Source of the DNA: Mycobacterium sp. 1274756.6
GTDB taxonomy: Bacteria; Actinomycetota; Actinomycetes; Mycobacteriales; Mycobacteriaceae
Length of the DNA stretch: 64,000 nt
Reading direction: 5' to 3'
Assembly: GCF_001668625.1 (NCBI RefSeq)
Contig: NZ_LZLJ01000093.1
Span: 248,001 to 312,000, forward strand
Shown here piece by piece: positions 35,335-43,978 of this stretch. The first letter of the stretch is position 1. Every line of letters starts with the position of its first letter. The position numbers and the translations under genes are program-made. The notes beneath the pieces were generated by a model, which saw only the letters and a list, made by a program, of their open reading frames with translations, was not told where the DNA came from and did not search any database.

Positions 35335-35348
35335 TAACGGTACGGTTA
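35335..35348. promoter_or_regulatory. quasi-palindrome before the M23 peptidase gene
   Basis: TAACGGTACGGTTA is a 14-base near-palindrome (12 of 14 positions) 23 bases before the GTG start. It contains TAACGGT-type -10 sequence, so a repressor bound here would block the promoter. The regulator is unknown. Confidence 0.35.
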
Positions 35349-35370
35349 CAGACCAGAGGGAAGTTTCCGG

Positions 35371-36417
35371 GTGACGCAGCATCGCAGCGAGCAGTCGGCT
35401 TTTTCAGAGGCTTCGCGGCGGTTGCGCGACCGGTTTTCCGGCCCCGTCGGCAACGACGTCACCGACATCATCCCGATCGACGACTTCCTCGAGGGCCTCG
35501 AGGCGCTCGCCGAACTCGAGTTCCTCTCCGCACACGTCGATGCCTTTCTCGAGGAAGCCGGTCCCGAGGAAGCCCGACCCGATGACGCCGGGGTCGAGGA
35601 CCCGGACGCCACGGCCGTGCTCGAGGCGCCCGAACTCGACGATCTGCACAGCGCCGAGGACCCGTCCCCGCTGGAGCTGACCTTCGGTGCGGACCGGCAG
35701 CCGCGCCGCGGAGCGCACCGCAAGGCCACCGCCGGGCCGGTGCGCGGCCGCATCCTGATCGGCGCGATGGCCGTGGGCGCGGTCGCCGCCGCCGCGCACA
35801 GCACCACCGGAAAGGCCGACGAGACGACGTCCCAGCAGCCCATGCTGGTCGCCGAGCAGGCGCCGTTGGCCCACCCGGCCGAGGCGCCGGCGCCGCGCGG
35901 CATGCAGGTGATCACCGTCAAGCCGGCCGCGACGTTCGCGGTGCACGACGAGGAGTTCGCCAAGGGAGTGGCCTACGCGCAGGAGCGCGCCGAACGCGAA
36001 GCCCGGCTGCAGCGCCCGCTGTTCGTCGCGCCGACCACCGGGATCTTCACCTCCAGCTTCGGCTACCGCTGGGGTTCGCTGCATGCCGGTATCGACATCG
36101 CCAACTCGATCGGCACCCCGATCGTGGCGGCCTCCGACGGGGTGGTCATCGAGGCCGGACCGGCCGCCGGGTACGGCGCCCTGGTCAAGGTGCGCCACAG
36201 CGACGGCACCGTCACCCTCTACGGCCACGTCAACACCTGGACGGTCAGCGTCGGTGACCGGGTGATGGCCGGTGACCAGATCGCCACCATGGGCAACCGG
36301 GGTTTCTCCACCGGGCCGCACTGCCACTTCGAGGTGCTGCTCAACGGCACCAGCCGGGTGGACCCGCTGCCGTGGCTGGCCCAGCGCGGCATCAACATCG
36401 GCAACTTCGCCGGCTGA
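35371..36417 (+). CDS. M23-family metallopeptidase
   Basis: A 348-residue envelope peptidase (Rv0950c). An acidic N-terminal region (about 20-110) and a single hydrophobic segment (about 125-141, RGRILIGAMAVGAVAAAA) precede the LytM domain (about 225-345): the zinc ligands are in HAGIDIAN (H and D) and HCHFEV (second H of HxH), with YGHVNTW between. It should cut peptide cross-links in peptidoglycan, or act as a non-catalytic activator; the metal site is intact, favouring activity. GTG start at 35371 has GAGGGAAG upstream. Confidence 0.9.
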   Translation: MTQHRSEQSAFSEASRRLRDRFSGPVGNDVTDIIPIDDFLEGLEALAELEFLSAHVDAFLEEAGPEEARPDDAGVEDPDATAVLEAPELDDLHSAEDPSPLELTFGADRQPRRGAHRKATAGPVRGRILIGAMAVGAVAAAAHSTTGKADETTSQQPMLVAEQAPLAHPAEAPAPRGMQVITVKPAATFAVHDEEFAKGVAYAQERAEREARLQRPLFVAPTTGIFTSSFGYRWGSLHAGIDIANSIGTPIVAASDGVVIEAGPAAGYGALVKVRHSDGTVTLYGHVNTWTVSVGDRVMAGDQIATMGNRGFSTGPHCHFEVLLNGTSRVDPLPWLAQRGINIGNFAG

Positions 36418-36476
36418 CCCGGCCCCGGCCGTCCGGCCGGCCGATCCGGTGACTACGCCCCTCCCCCACCTCCTGC

Positions 36477-36482
36477 TAGCGT
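36477..36482 (+). promoter_or_regulatory. leaderless -10 element of the small membrane protein gene
   Basis: TAGCGT seven bases before the ATG at 36490, with no ribosome-binding site: the usual mycobacterial leaderless layout. Confidence 0.5.
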
Positions 36483-36489
36483 CATAAAG

Positions 36490-36924
36490 ATGGACCCTGA
36501 CCCACCCTCGGCCAGCAGCCGAACCGCGCTGCTGGCCGGCTGGCTGAGCATCCTCACGGGTGCGTTCCTTCTGTTCAGCAGCCTGCTGCTGCTGGCCTTC
36601 CAACTGCTCTGGGTGTTGCTACCGGCGTCGACGAACGAATCGGCCGGCCCCCTTCCGATCGGCGCGCTGGTGCTGCTGGCCGCCTCCGCACTGGCCTGCT
36701 GCCTGCTGGTCGGCGGGATTCTGCTGCTGCGCCGGCATGCGGCCGGGCTGTGGATCATCGTGGGGGCCAACGTGGTCGCGATCGCCGCGAGCGTGGTCGC
36801 GGTGCTCGCCGACCCGATGCGCTCCCGCGACGTGGCGTTGCTGGTGGTGCCCGCCACGATCACGGTGCTGGCGCTGATGCCCTCCACCCGGTCCTGGCTG
36901 CACCCGAGCCTCTCGCGGCGCTGA
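36490..36924 (+). CDS. small four-helix membrane protein
   Basis: A 144-residue hydrophobic protein with four predicted membrane helices (about 15-40, 56-78, 84-104 and 110-130) and a short positively charged tail. No motif or family is recognised. It starts 72 bases after the M23 peptidase gene and ends 12 bases from the convergent uvrD1 gene. A TAGCGT element suggests its own leaderless transcript. Confidence 0.65.
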   Translation: MDPDPPSASSRTALLAGWLSILTGAFLLFSSLLLLAFQLLWVLLPASTNESAGPLPIGALVLLAASALACCLLVGGILLLRRHAAGLWIIVGANVVAIAASVVAVLADPMRSRDVALLVVPATITVLALMPSTRSWLHPSLSRR

Positions 36925-36936
36925 GCCCCCCGGCGG

Positions 36937-39282
36937 CTACAGCTTCGTGATCGGGGCGTGGTTGTGCATCAGCTTGACGCGCCCGGCGCTGCCGAAGTCG
37001 ATCAGCGACATCGCCGACTCACCGATCCCGGAGACCTCCTCGACCCGGCCCAGCCCGTACTTGTCGTGGCTGACCCGGTCGCCGGGCTGCAGCGCCAGCG
37101 GCGGACGCCGGTTGGCCGGCCGCGTCGGCGCGGGCCTGCGCTCGGGTCCGAATCCGCTGACCGGCGCGCTGAACGCCGGTGCGGTGTCAAGGCGGCGCCA
37201 GTCGATGAGTTCGTCGGGGATCTCCTGGAGGAAACGGGATTCGGGGTTGAGCATCGGCTGACCCCACGAGGAGCGGATTTTGGCCCGGCTGACGTACAGG
37301 CGCTGCCGCGCGCGGGTGATCCCGACGTAGGCCAGCCGCCGCTCCTCGGCCAGCTCGGCGACGTCGCCCAGCGCCCGCATGTGCGGGAACATGCCGTCTT
37401 CCCAGCCGGTGACGAAAACCACCGGGAACTCAAGGCCTTTGGCGGTGTGCAGCGTCATCAGCGTGACCACCCCCGAGTCGTGTTCGGGGATGTCGTCGGT
37501 GTCGCTGACCAGCGACACCCGTTCCAGGAACTCGGCGAGCGCTCCGGTCTCCGGCGTGTCGTCGTCTTCACTGGCGGGGTTCTCGCCGGCGACGTCCGCA
37601 CCGGCAGCGGCCTCCGCCGCGAGGGCCGCGCGGTTCTCCCGGTCAGTGCTGAATTCGTGAGCGACGCTGACCAATTCGTTGAGGTTGTCCAGCCGGGCCA
37701 GATCCTGCGGGTCGTGGGAGGACTCCAGTTCGGCGCGGTAGCCGGTGCGGTCCAGCACCGCCTCCACCAGTTCGCCCAGCCCCTCGTCGAGGCCGGCACG
37801 CAGCCCGTCGAGCAGGTCGACGAAGCCGCTGATCGCCTTGACCGCACGGGTGTTCAGCGGCGGCACCGTACCGTCGGCGGCGGCCCGCAGCGCTTCGGCG
37901 AAACCGATCCCGGTGTTCTCCGCGTGCACCGCCACGCACGCCTCGGCCCGCTCCCCGATGCCGCGCCGCGGGGTGTTGAGGATGCGCCGCAGGCTCACGG
38001 TGTCCGCCGGGTTGTCCAGCACCCGCAGGTAGGCGACGAGGTCGCGGATCTCCTTGCGCTCGTAGAACCGGACGCCGCCGACGACCTTGTAGGGGATGCC
38101 GGTGCGGATGAACACCTCTTCGAGCGCCCGCGAGGCGTTGTTGGTGCGGTAGAACACCGCGACGTCGTTGTAGGTGATGTCGCCGCCGTCGGCCAGCGCG
38201 TCGATCTCGGCGGCGACGAAGCGGGCCTCGTCGTGCTCGTTGTCGGCGACGTAGCCCACGATCGGCTCGCCTTCGCCGGCGTCGGTCCACAGCCGTTTCT
38301 CCCGGCGCCCCGCATTGCGGGCGATCACCGCGTTGGCCGCCGACAGGATCGTCTGGGTGGAGCGGTAGTTCTGTTCCAGCAGGATGGTCGTCGCGTCGGG
38401 GTAGTCGCGCTCGAAGTCCTCGATGTTGCGGATCGTGGCGCCGCGGAAGGCGTAGATCGACTGGTCGGCGTCGCCGACCACGCACAGTTCGGCCGGCGGC
38501 ATCTCCTGCTGGCCGTGGCCGGTGAGTTCGCGCACCAGCACGTACTGGGCGTGGTTGGTGTCCTGGTACTCGTCGACCAGGATGTGCCGGAACCGGCGCC
38601 GGTAATACTGGGCGACCTGCGGGAACGCCTGCAGCAACCCGACGGTCTCGCCGATCAGGTCGTCGAAGTCCAGCGCGTTGGCCGCCCGCAGGCGCCGCTG
38701 GTATTCGGCGTACACCGCGGCGACGGTGCGGGCCAGCTCGTCGGCGTCCTCGGTGAGATCGGCCAGCGCCCGATCCGGGTCGATCAGCTCGTTCTTCAGG
38801 TTCGAGATCGCGTTGGCCAGCAGTCGCGGCGTGTACCGCTTGACGTCGAGGCCCATGTCGCGGGCGACCATCAGCAGCAGCCGGCGGGAGTCGTCGGCGT
38901 CGTAGATGGAGAAGTTGGAGTTCAGCCCCGGGATCAGCGCGGCCTGGCTGCGCAGGATGCGCACGCAGGTGGAGTGGAACGTCGACACCCACATCGACAT
39001 CGCCCGCGGCCCGATCAGCTGCACCACGCGTTCGCGCATCTCGGCGGCGGCCTTGTTGGTGAACGTGATCGCCAGGACCTGCCCCACCCCGACATCGCGG
39101 GCCGCCAGCAGGTAGGCGATCCGGCGGGTCAGCACCGCGGTCTTGCCCGAGCCCGCCCCGGCGACGATCAACAGCGGGGTGCCCTCGTGCAGCACCGCCC
39201 GTCGTTGCTGCGGGTTGAGCGCCTCCAGTAGGGCGGTGGGACCGGAAGCCGGGTGAAGTCCTGGGTCGGCGTGCACACTCAT
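36937..39282 (-). CDS. uvrD1: ATP-dependent DNA helicase UvrD1/PcrA
   Basis: A 781-residue superfamily 1A helicase. Q motif LNPQQRRAV, Walker A AGAGSGKTAVL (about 40-50), motif II VDEYQDTN, motif III GDADQSIYAFRGA, motif IV QNYRS, motif V VTLMTLHTAKGLEFP and motif VI YVGITRARQRLY are all present. A C-terminal tudor-like segment (PGDRVSHDKYGLGRVEEVSG) matches the RNA-polymerase-binding tail of UvrD/PcrA. It acts in nucleotide excision repair and interacts with Ku in mycobacteria. Confidence 0.95.
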   Translation of the reverse strand: MSVHADPGLHPASGPTALLEALNPQQRRAVLHEGTPLLIVAGAGSGKTAVLTRRIAYLLAARDVGVGQVLAITFTNKAAAEMRERVVQLIGPRAMSMWVSTFHSTCVRILRSQAALIPGLNSNFSIYDADDSRRLLLMVARDMGLDVKRYTPRLLANAISNLKNELIDPDRALADLTEDADELARTVAAVYAEYQRRLRAANALDFDDLIGETVGLLQAFPQVAQYYRRRFRHILVDEYQDTNHAQYVLVRELTGHGQQEMPPAELCVVGDADQSIYAFRGATIRNIEDFERDYPDATTILLEQNYRSTQTILSAANAVIARNAGRREKRLWTDAGEGEPIVGYVADNEHDEARFVAAEIDALADGGDITYNDVAVFYRTNNASRALEEVFIRTGIPYKVVGGVRFYERKEIRDLVAYLRVLDNPADTVSLRRILNTPRRGIGERAEACVAVHAENTGIGFAEALRAAADGTVPPLNTRAVKAISGFVDLLDGLRAGLDEGLGELVEAVLDRTGYRAELESSHDPQDLARLDNLNELVSVAHEFSTDRENRAALAAEAAAGADVAGENPASEDDDTPETGALAEFLERVSLVSDTDDIPEHDSGVVTLMTLHTAKGLEFPVVFVTGWEDGMFPHMRALGDVAELAEERRLAYVGITRARQRLYVSRAKIRSSWGQPMLNPESRFLQEIPDELIDWRRLDTAPAFSAPVSGFGPERRPAPTRPANRRPPLALQPGDRVSHDKYGLGRVEEVSGIGESAMSLIDFGSAGRVKLMHNHAPITKL

Positions 39283-39340
39283 GTCCAGACCAACCTACCG
39301 CCGCCGGTGGACAGGTTTTGCGCTGGCACAGCCCGGGTGG

Positions 39341-39346
39341 CACACT
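39341..39346 (+). promoter_or_regulatory. -10-like element before the candidate leader peptide
   Basis: CACACT ends six bases before the GTG at 39353, the spacing expected for a leaderless mycobacterial transcript beginning at that GTG. It departs from TANNNT at the first base. Confidence 0.35.
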
Positions 39347-39352
39347 CGATTC

Positions 39353-39412
39353 GTGCTCGACGTGCAGCTGCGATTTTTCTACCCGCCCGCTTCGGCGGTA
39401 CCGGTGGTGTAG
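39353..39412 (+). CDS. candidate aromatic leader peptide before chorismate mutase
   Basis: A 19-codon frame (VLDVQLRFFYPPASAVPVV) starting with GTG and ending in TAG, 69 bases before chorismate mutase. It has Phe-Phe-Tyr at codons 8-10, the end products of the pathway. The RNA can form alternative hairpins: CCGCC (39383-39387) with GGCGG (39394-39398), or that GGCGG with a later CCGCC (39434-39438), the latter lying in the loop of a CCCCG/CGGGG stem (39425-39429 with 39448-39452). Ribosome stalling at FFY would cover the first CCGCC. This is the layout of an amino-acid attenuator, but no T tract is seen and the peptide is inferred only. Confidence 0.4.
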   Translation: MLDVQLRFFYPPASAVPVV

Positions 39413-39481
39413 CTGTCTTTTGAGCCCCGCGGTCCGCCACGCAGATCCGGGGTTCGCCTGTTGTGTGAGGCCGGAGTGCAG

Positions 39482-39817
39482 ATGAGACCAGAACCCGCCG
39501 AGAACACTCAGAGTACGGAGTCGAACCCCATGAGCACCGAAACCGAAACCCAGGCCGATGCGGCGACCGAGCAGTCGCCCACCATCGACGAGTTGCGCCA
39601 CGAAATCGACCGGCTCGACGCCGAGATCCTCGCCGCGGTCAAGCGGCGCACCGAGGTGGCGCAGGCCATCGGCAAGGCCCGGATGGCCTCCGGGGGCACC
39701 CGGCTGGTGCACAGCCGGGAGATGAAGGTCATCGAGCGCTACAGCGAGCTCGGCCCCGACGGCAAGGACCTGGCGATGCTGCTGCTGCGGTTCGGGCGCG
39801 GCCGGCTCGGTCACTGA
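39482..39817 (+). CDS. chorismate mutase (AroQ delta type)
   Basis: A 111-residue intracellular chorismate mutase (Rv0948c), converting chorismate to prephenate for Phe and Tyr. The AroQ helix DELRHEIDRLDAEILAAVKR, the second active-site stretch KARMASGGTRLVHSRE and the C-terminal LLLRFGRGRLGH are conserved. In mycobacteria it is weakly active alone and strongly activated in complex with DAHP synthase AroG through this C-terminus. I start at the ATG at 39482 (MRPEP, as in the orthologue); ATG at 39530 is an alternative. Confidence 0.9.
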   Translation: MRPEPAENTQSTESNPMSTETETQADAATEQSPTIDELRHEIDRLDAEILAAVKRRTEVAQAIGKARMASGGTRLVHSREMKVIERYSELGPDGKDLAMLLLRFGRGRLGH

Positions 39818-39859
39818 CGCGGGGGTTGCCGGTCGGCGGAATACCCGCCGGCCGCGGCG

Positions 39860-39875
39860 GTGTTGGCACCAACAC
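39860..39875. promoter_or_regulatory. palindrome upstream of the RIC gene
   Basis: GTGTTGG-CA-CCAACAC, a perfect inverted repeat with 7-base arms, 49 bases before the RIC start and 42 bases after chorismate mutase. It could be an operator for a nitric-oxide or iron-sulfur sensing regulator, or a weak terminator of the upstream gene. Confidence 0.4.
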
Positions 39876-39924
39876 CGGGCGTGCAGGCTCGGCCACACCG
39901 CACCGACCTCGTGAGGAGATCGCG

Positions 39925-40608
39925 ATGACCACCTACACACCCGACACGATTCTCGGCGACATCGTCACCGCGGACCCGTCGCGCACCCGGATTTTGGACC
40001 GCTTCGGCATCGACTACTGCTGCCACGGGCAGCGCCCGGTGCGGGAGGCCTGCGCCGAAGCCCAGATCCCGGTCGACGACCTGTTGGACGCCCTGCACAG
40101 CGCGGCCCCCGGCCGGCAGGAAGCCTGGGCCGACCTCGACGACGCGGCCCTCGTCGAGCACATCGTCGACACCCACCACAAGTTCCTGTGGGACGAGTTC
40201 CCGCGGGTCGGCGCCCTGGTCGACAAGGTGGCCCGGGTGCACGGCCCCAACCACAGTGAGCTGATCGCGGTCCGCGAGGTCTTCGGCAAGCTGCGCGGCG
40301 GCATCGAGCCGCACCTGCGTGAGGAGGAGACCGACCTGTTCCCCCAGATCACCGCGCGCGCCGGCTCCGACGACCCGCTCTCCGAGGAGCTGCGCAGCCT
40401 GCTCAAGGAGAACATGGTCGAGCACGACAACGCCGGTTCCCTGCTCGCCGAGTTGCGCCGGCTCACCGACGACTACGCGGTGCCCGCCGACGCCTGCGGC
40501 TCCTACACGGCGATGCTGGCCGGGCTGGAGGACATCGAAACCGACCTGCACATGCACGTGCACAAGGAGAACAACGTGCTCTACCCGCGGGTGCTCGCCG
40601 CCGGCTGA
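39925..40608 (+). CDS. RIC/ScdA-type iron-sulfur cluster repair di-iron protein
   Basis: A 227-residue protein with an N-terminal ScdA_N (DUF542) domain carrying the DYCCHG motif (C32, C33) and a hemerythrin domain whose ligands include [27 protein letters not shown] and [14 protein letters not shown]. Proteins of this family (YtfE, ScdA, DnrN) repair iron-sulfur clusters after nitric oxide or peroxide stress. ATG at 39925 has GAGGAG upstream. Confidence 0.9.
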   Translation: MTTYTPDTILGDIVTADPSRTRILDRFGIDYCCHGQRPVREACAEAQIPVDDLLDALHSAAPGRQEAWADLDDAALVEHIVDTHHKFLWDEFPRVGALVDKVARVHGPNHSELIAVREVFGKLRGGIEPHLREEETDLFPQITARAGSDDPLSEELRSLLKENMVEHDNAGSLLAELRRLTDDYAVPADACGSYTAMLAGLEDIETDLHMHVHKENNVLYPRVLAAG

Positions 40609-40625
40609 GCGGGCCGCGCGCCGGT

Positions 40626-40631
40626 TACGCT
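40626..40631 (+). promoter_or_regulatory. leaderless -10 element of pgi
   Basis: TACGCT six bases before the pgi ATG, in a 29-base gap with no ribosome-binding site. Confidence 0.5.
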
Positions 40632-40637
40632 CGGGGT

Positions 40638-42299
40638 ATGAGTGCCGCCGAGCTTCCCGACATCACGGCCAGCGCGGCCTGGGCCGCGCTGGCCGACCAT
40701 CACCGTCGGATCGGGGAAACCCATCTGCGCGACCTGTTCGACGAGGATCGCGACCGCGGCCGGGAGTTCACGCTCAGCGTCGGTGACCTCTACATCGACT
40801 ACAGCAAGCACCGGATCACCGCCGAAACGGTGCGGCTGCTGTGCGACCTGGCCCGCACCGCGGGGCTGGAGGCCCGCCGCGACGCGATGTTCGCCGGGGA
40901 GCACATCAACACCTCCGAGGACCGGGCGGTGCTGCACACCGCGCTGCGCCTACCACGCGGGAGCACGCTGAGCGTCGACGGCCGCGACGTCGCCGCCGAC
41001 GTGCACGCGGTGCTGGACGCGATGGGCGAGTTCACCGACCGGCTGCGCGACGGCAGCTGGACCGGCGCCACCGGGGCACCGATCCGCTGCGTGGTCAACA
41101 TCGGCATCGGCGGCTCGGATCTGGGTCCGGCGATGGCCTACCGGGCGCTGCGGCACTACGCCGACGCCGGGATCAGCGCCCGCTTCGTCTCCAACATCGA
41201 CCCGGCGGATCTGGTGGCCACCCTCGCCGACCTCGACCCGGCCAGCACCCTGTTCGTGGTGGCGTCGAAGACGTTCTCCACCCTGGAGACCCTGACCAAC
41301 GCGGCGGCGGCGCGGCGCTGGCTGACCGACGCCCTCGGCGAGGACGCGGTGGCCAAGCACTTCGTCGCGGTCTCCACCAACCGGGAGCGGGTCACGCAGT
41401 TCGGGATCGACCCGGCCAACATGTTCGGGTTCTGGGACTGGGTCGGCGGGCGGTACTCGGTGGACTCGGCGATCGGGCTGTCGGTGATGGCCACGATCGG
41501 CCGGGAGCGGTTCGCCGAGTTCCTCGCCGGTTTCCATCTGGTCGACGAGCACTTCCGCACCGCGCCGCTGGAGGCCAACGCGCCGGTGCTGCTCGGGCTG
41601 ATCGGGCTGTGGTACTCCAACTTCTTCGGCGCCCAGTCCCGCGCGGTGCTGCCCTACGCCGACGACCTGGCCCGGTTCCCGGCCTACCTGCAGCAGCTGA
41701 CGATGGAGTCGAACGGCAAGTCGGTGCGCCGCGACGGCAGCCCGGTCAGCACCGACACCGGCGAGATCTTCTGGGGCGAGCCCGGAACCAACGGCCAGCA
41801 CGCCTTCTTCCAGCTGCTGCACCAGGGCACCCGGCTGGTGCCGGCCGATTTCATCGGGTTCGCCCAGCCGGTCGACGACCTGCCCACCGCAGACGGCGAC
41901 GGCAGCATGCACGACCTGCTGATGAGCAACTTCTTCGCCCAGACCCAGGTGCTGGCGTTCGGCAAGACCGCCGCGGAGATCGCCGCCGAGGACACCCCGG
42001 CGGCGGTGGTGCCGCACAAGGTGATGCCCGGCAACCGGCCGAGCACCTCGATCCTGGCCACCCGGCTCACCCCGTCGGTGCTGGGCCAGCTGATCGCCCT
42101 CTACGAGCACCAGGTGTTCACCGAAGGGGTGATCTGGGGTATCGACTCGTTCGACCAGTGGGGTGTGGAGTTGGGCAAGACCCAGGCCAAGGCGCTGGAG
42201 CCGGTGCTCACCGGCGCGGCATCCCCGGCGGCGCAGTCGGACAGCTCCACCGACGCGCTGGTGCGCCGCTACCGCGCCGAGCGGGGCCGGGCGACCTAG
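40638..42299 (+). CDS. pgi: glucose-6-phosphate isomerase
   Basis: A 553-residue phosphoglucose isomerase. It contains [33 protein letters not shown] (phosphate-binding), the [16 protein letters not shown] signature and the late [12 protein letters not shown] with the catalytic lysine. It interconverts glucose-6-P and fructose-6-P. The start is ATG at 40638, probably on a leaderless message. Confidence 0.97.
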   Translation: MSAAELPDITASAAWAALADHHRRIGETHLRDLFDEDRDRGREFTLSVGDLYIDYSKHRITAETVRLLCDLARTAGLEARRDAMFAGEHINTSEDRAVLHTALRLPRGSTLSVDGRDVAADVHAVLDAMGEFTDRLRDGSWTGATGAPIRCVVNIGIGGSDLGPAMAYRALRHYADAGISARFVSNIDPADLVATLADLDPASTLFVVASKTFSTLETLTNAAAARRWLTDALGEDAVAKHFVAVSTNRERVTQFGIDPANMFGFWDWVGGRYSVDSAIGLSVMATIGRERFAEFLAGFHLVDEHFRTAPLEANAPVLLGLIGLWYSNFFGAQSRAVLPYADDLARFPAYLQQLTMESNGKSVRRDGSPVSTDTGEIFWGEPGTNGQHAFFQLLHQGTRLVPADFIGFAQPVDDLPTADGDGSMHDLLMSNFFAQTQVLAFGKTAAEIAAEDTPAAVVPHKVMPGNRPSTSILATRLTPSVLGQLIALYEHQVFTEGVIWGIDSFDQWGVELGKTQAKALEPVLTGAASPAAQSDSSTDALVRRYRAERGRAT

Positions 42300-42314
42300 C
42301 CCCCCGCCGGGCGC

Positions 42315-43064
42315 TCAGGCGAACGGCTTGGTGAACCGCGGCGGCAGCCGGCGCAACAGCGTCACCAGCGGCAGCCACGGCCAGGTCGGCACCACCGCCC
42401 GGCCGGCTTCGCGTTCCATGGCCTTGACCATCGCGTCGACGCCGGTCTGGTTGTCCACCATCAGCAGCGTCGAATTCGACTTCGCGGTCATCTCCGATTC
42501 GATGTAGCCCGGCTCGATCACGGTCACCTTGATCGGGCCGCTGGTGTACTCCGCGCGCAGCGATTCACCCAGCGAGGTCAGCCCGGCCTTGCTGGCGGCG
42601 TAGGCCGCCTTGAGTCCGGGCACGCCCTTGTTGCCCAGCACCGAGGAGATCAGCACCAGATGCCCGCTGCCGGACTTCTTGAACATCTCCAGGGCGGTCT
42701 CGATCTGCACCAGCGCCGAGACCAGGTTCGTTTCGATGGTGGCCTTGTTGGCCCACAGCTTGCCCTCACCCAGCGGCCAGCCCTTGCCGATGCCGGCGTT
42801 GACCACCACCCGGTCCAGGCCGCCGAGTTCCGCGGCGAGCGCGGCGAACACCTTCGGCACCTGCTCGTGGTCGTTGACGTCGAGTTCGCCGATCGCCACC
42901 GTGATCCCGGGGTGGCGGGTGGTCAGTTCGGCCTTGAGCTCCTCGAGCCGGTCGAGGCGGCGGGCGCACAGCGCCAGGTCGCGGCCCTTGGCGGCGAAGG
43001 CGCGGGCCATGCCGGCCCCCAGCCCCGAACTGGCCCCGGTGATCAGGATTTTCTGGCGAGTCAC
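42315..43064 (-). CDS. short-chain dehydrogenase/reductase (Rv0945-like)
   Basis: A 249-residue classical SDR. Cofactor loop TGASSGLGAGMA (about 9-20), NADP-favouring basic residues after strand 2 (CARRLDRL), the NAGIG motif, catalytic S (LISSVLG) and YxxxK (YAASKAG). The substrate is unknown. I start at the GTG at 43064 giving the normal length (TRQKILITGASSG); the frame runs open to 43097. It converges on pgi with a 15-base gap. Confidence 0.9.
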   Translation of the reverse strand: MTRQKILITGASSGLGAGMARAFAAKGRDLALCARRLDRLEELKAELTTRHPGITVAIGELDVNDHEQVPKVFAALAAELGGLDRVVVNAGIGKGWPLGEGKLWANKATIETNLVSALVQIETALEMFKKSGSGHLVLISSVLGNKGVPGLKAAYAASKAGLTSLGESLRAEYTSGPIKVTVIEPGYIESEMTAKSNSTLLMVDNQTGVDAMVKAMEREAGRAVVPTWPWLPLVTLLRRLPPRFTKPFA

Positions 43065-43114
43065 GCCGACAGGATAGCCGCACTCGACAGCTGTCAAGAC
43101 ACCCGCCCGGCCCG

Positions 43115-43978
43115 CTATTTCAGCAGCCGCGACATCCGCCGGTCGGCCAGCACCTTGCCGCCGGTCTGGCAGGTGGGGCAGTACTGGAAGGAGCGCTCAC
43201 TGAACGACACCTCCCGCACGGTGTCCCCGCAGACCGGGCAGGGCAGCCCGGTCCGCCCGTGTACTCGCAGCCCGGAGCGTTTCTCGCCCTTGAGGGTGGC
43301 GGCCTGCAAGCCCACCGACCGGTCGATCGCGTCGGTGAGCACCGCGGTCAGCGCCGCGTGCAGGGCGCCGACCTGGGCGTCGGAGAGGGTGGCCGCGGTC
43401 GCGAACGGGGACAGCCGCGCGGTGTGCAGGATCTCGTCGCTGTAGGCGTTGCCGACGCCGGCGATCGCCTTCTGGTCGGTGAGCACCGTCTTGATCCGGC
43501 CGGTGTGGGCGGCCAGGATGCCGGCCAGGTCGGTCTCGGTGATCGCCAGCGCGTCGGGGCCCAGCGCGGCGATGCCCGGCACCTCGGCGGGGTCGTCGAC
43601 CAGCCACACCGCGAGGCGTTTCTGGGTGCCGGCCTCGGTCAGGTCGAAACCCGGCCCCTGCCCGGGGGTGTCGAGGTGGACTCGCAGACCCAGCGGGCCG
43701 CGGCCCGGCCGCGGCGGCGCCGCGGGCAGCCGCTCCGACCAGCGCAGCCAGCCCGCCCGCGCCAGGTGGGTGACCAGCAGCAACCCGTCGGCCTCGATCC
43801 CAAGGTACTTGCCCCACCGGCGGGCGTCGCGCACCGTCCGGCCGGCCAGCGCCCCGATCGGCGGGTCGACGGTCTTGAGCACCGAGAAGGCCACCACGTC
43901 GACCCGGCCGACGGGGCGGCCCACGGCGTGGCGGCGCAGGAATTCCGCGAGCGCCTCAACCTCGGGCAGTTCGGGCAT
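43115..43978 (-). CDS. Fpg/Nei-family DNA glycosylase
   Basis: A 287-residue bifunctional DNA glycosylase/AP lyase. The N-terminus MPELPEVEALAEF provides catalytic Pro2 and Glu3; the helix-two-turn-helix DQKAIAGVGNAYSDEILH lies near residue 170 and the C-terminal zinc finger is CPVC-N16-CPTC. It removes oxidised bases. Corresponds to the second Fpg-like protein at this locus in mycobacteria (Rv0944, shortened there as I recall). Its start overlaps the PAP2 gene end by 23 bases. Confidence 0.9.
   Translation of the reverse strand: MPELPEVEALAEFLRRHAVGRPVGRVDVVAFSVLKTVDPPIGALAGRTVRDARRWGKYLGIEADGLLLVTHLARAGWLRWSERLPAAPPRPGRGPLGLRVHLDTPGQGPGFDLTEAGTQKRLAVWLVDDPAEVPGIAALGPDALAITETDLAGILAAHTGRIKTVLTDQKAIAGVGNAYSDEILHTARLSPFATAATLSDAQVGALHAALTAVLTDAIDRSVGLQAATLKGEKRSGLRVHGRTGLPCPVCGDTVREVSFSERSFQYCPTCQTGGKVLADRRMSRLLK

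Noticed and set aside
35082-35370. c-di-AMP (ydaO) riboswitch before the M23 peptidase
   Set aside because: Looked for because such switches precede cell-wall hydrolases in actinobacteria, but the conserved core segments were not found.
35404-36603. 399-codon minus-strand frame opposite the M23 peptidase
   Set aside because: The plus-strand frame has clear LytM metal motifs and a ribosome site; the minus frame has neither.
36958-39231. 757-codon plus-strand frame opposite uvrD1
   Set aside because: Shadow of the helicase gene, whose motifs are complete; the opposite frame is low complexity.
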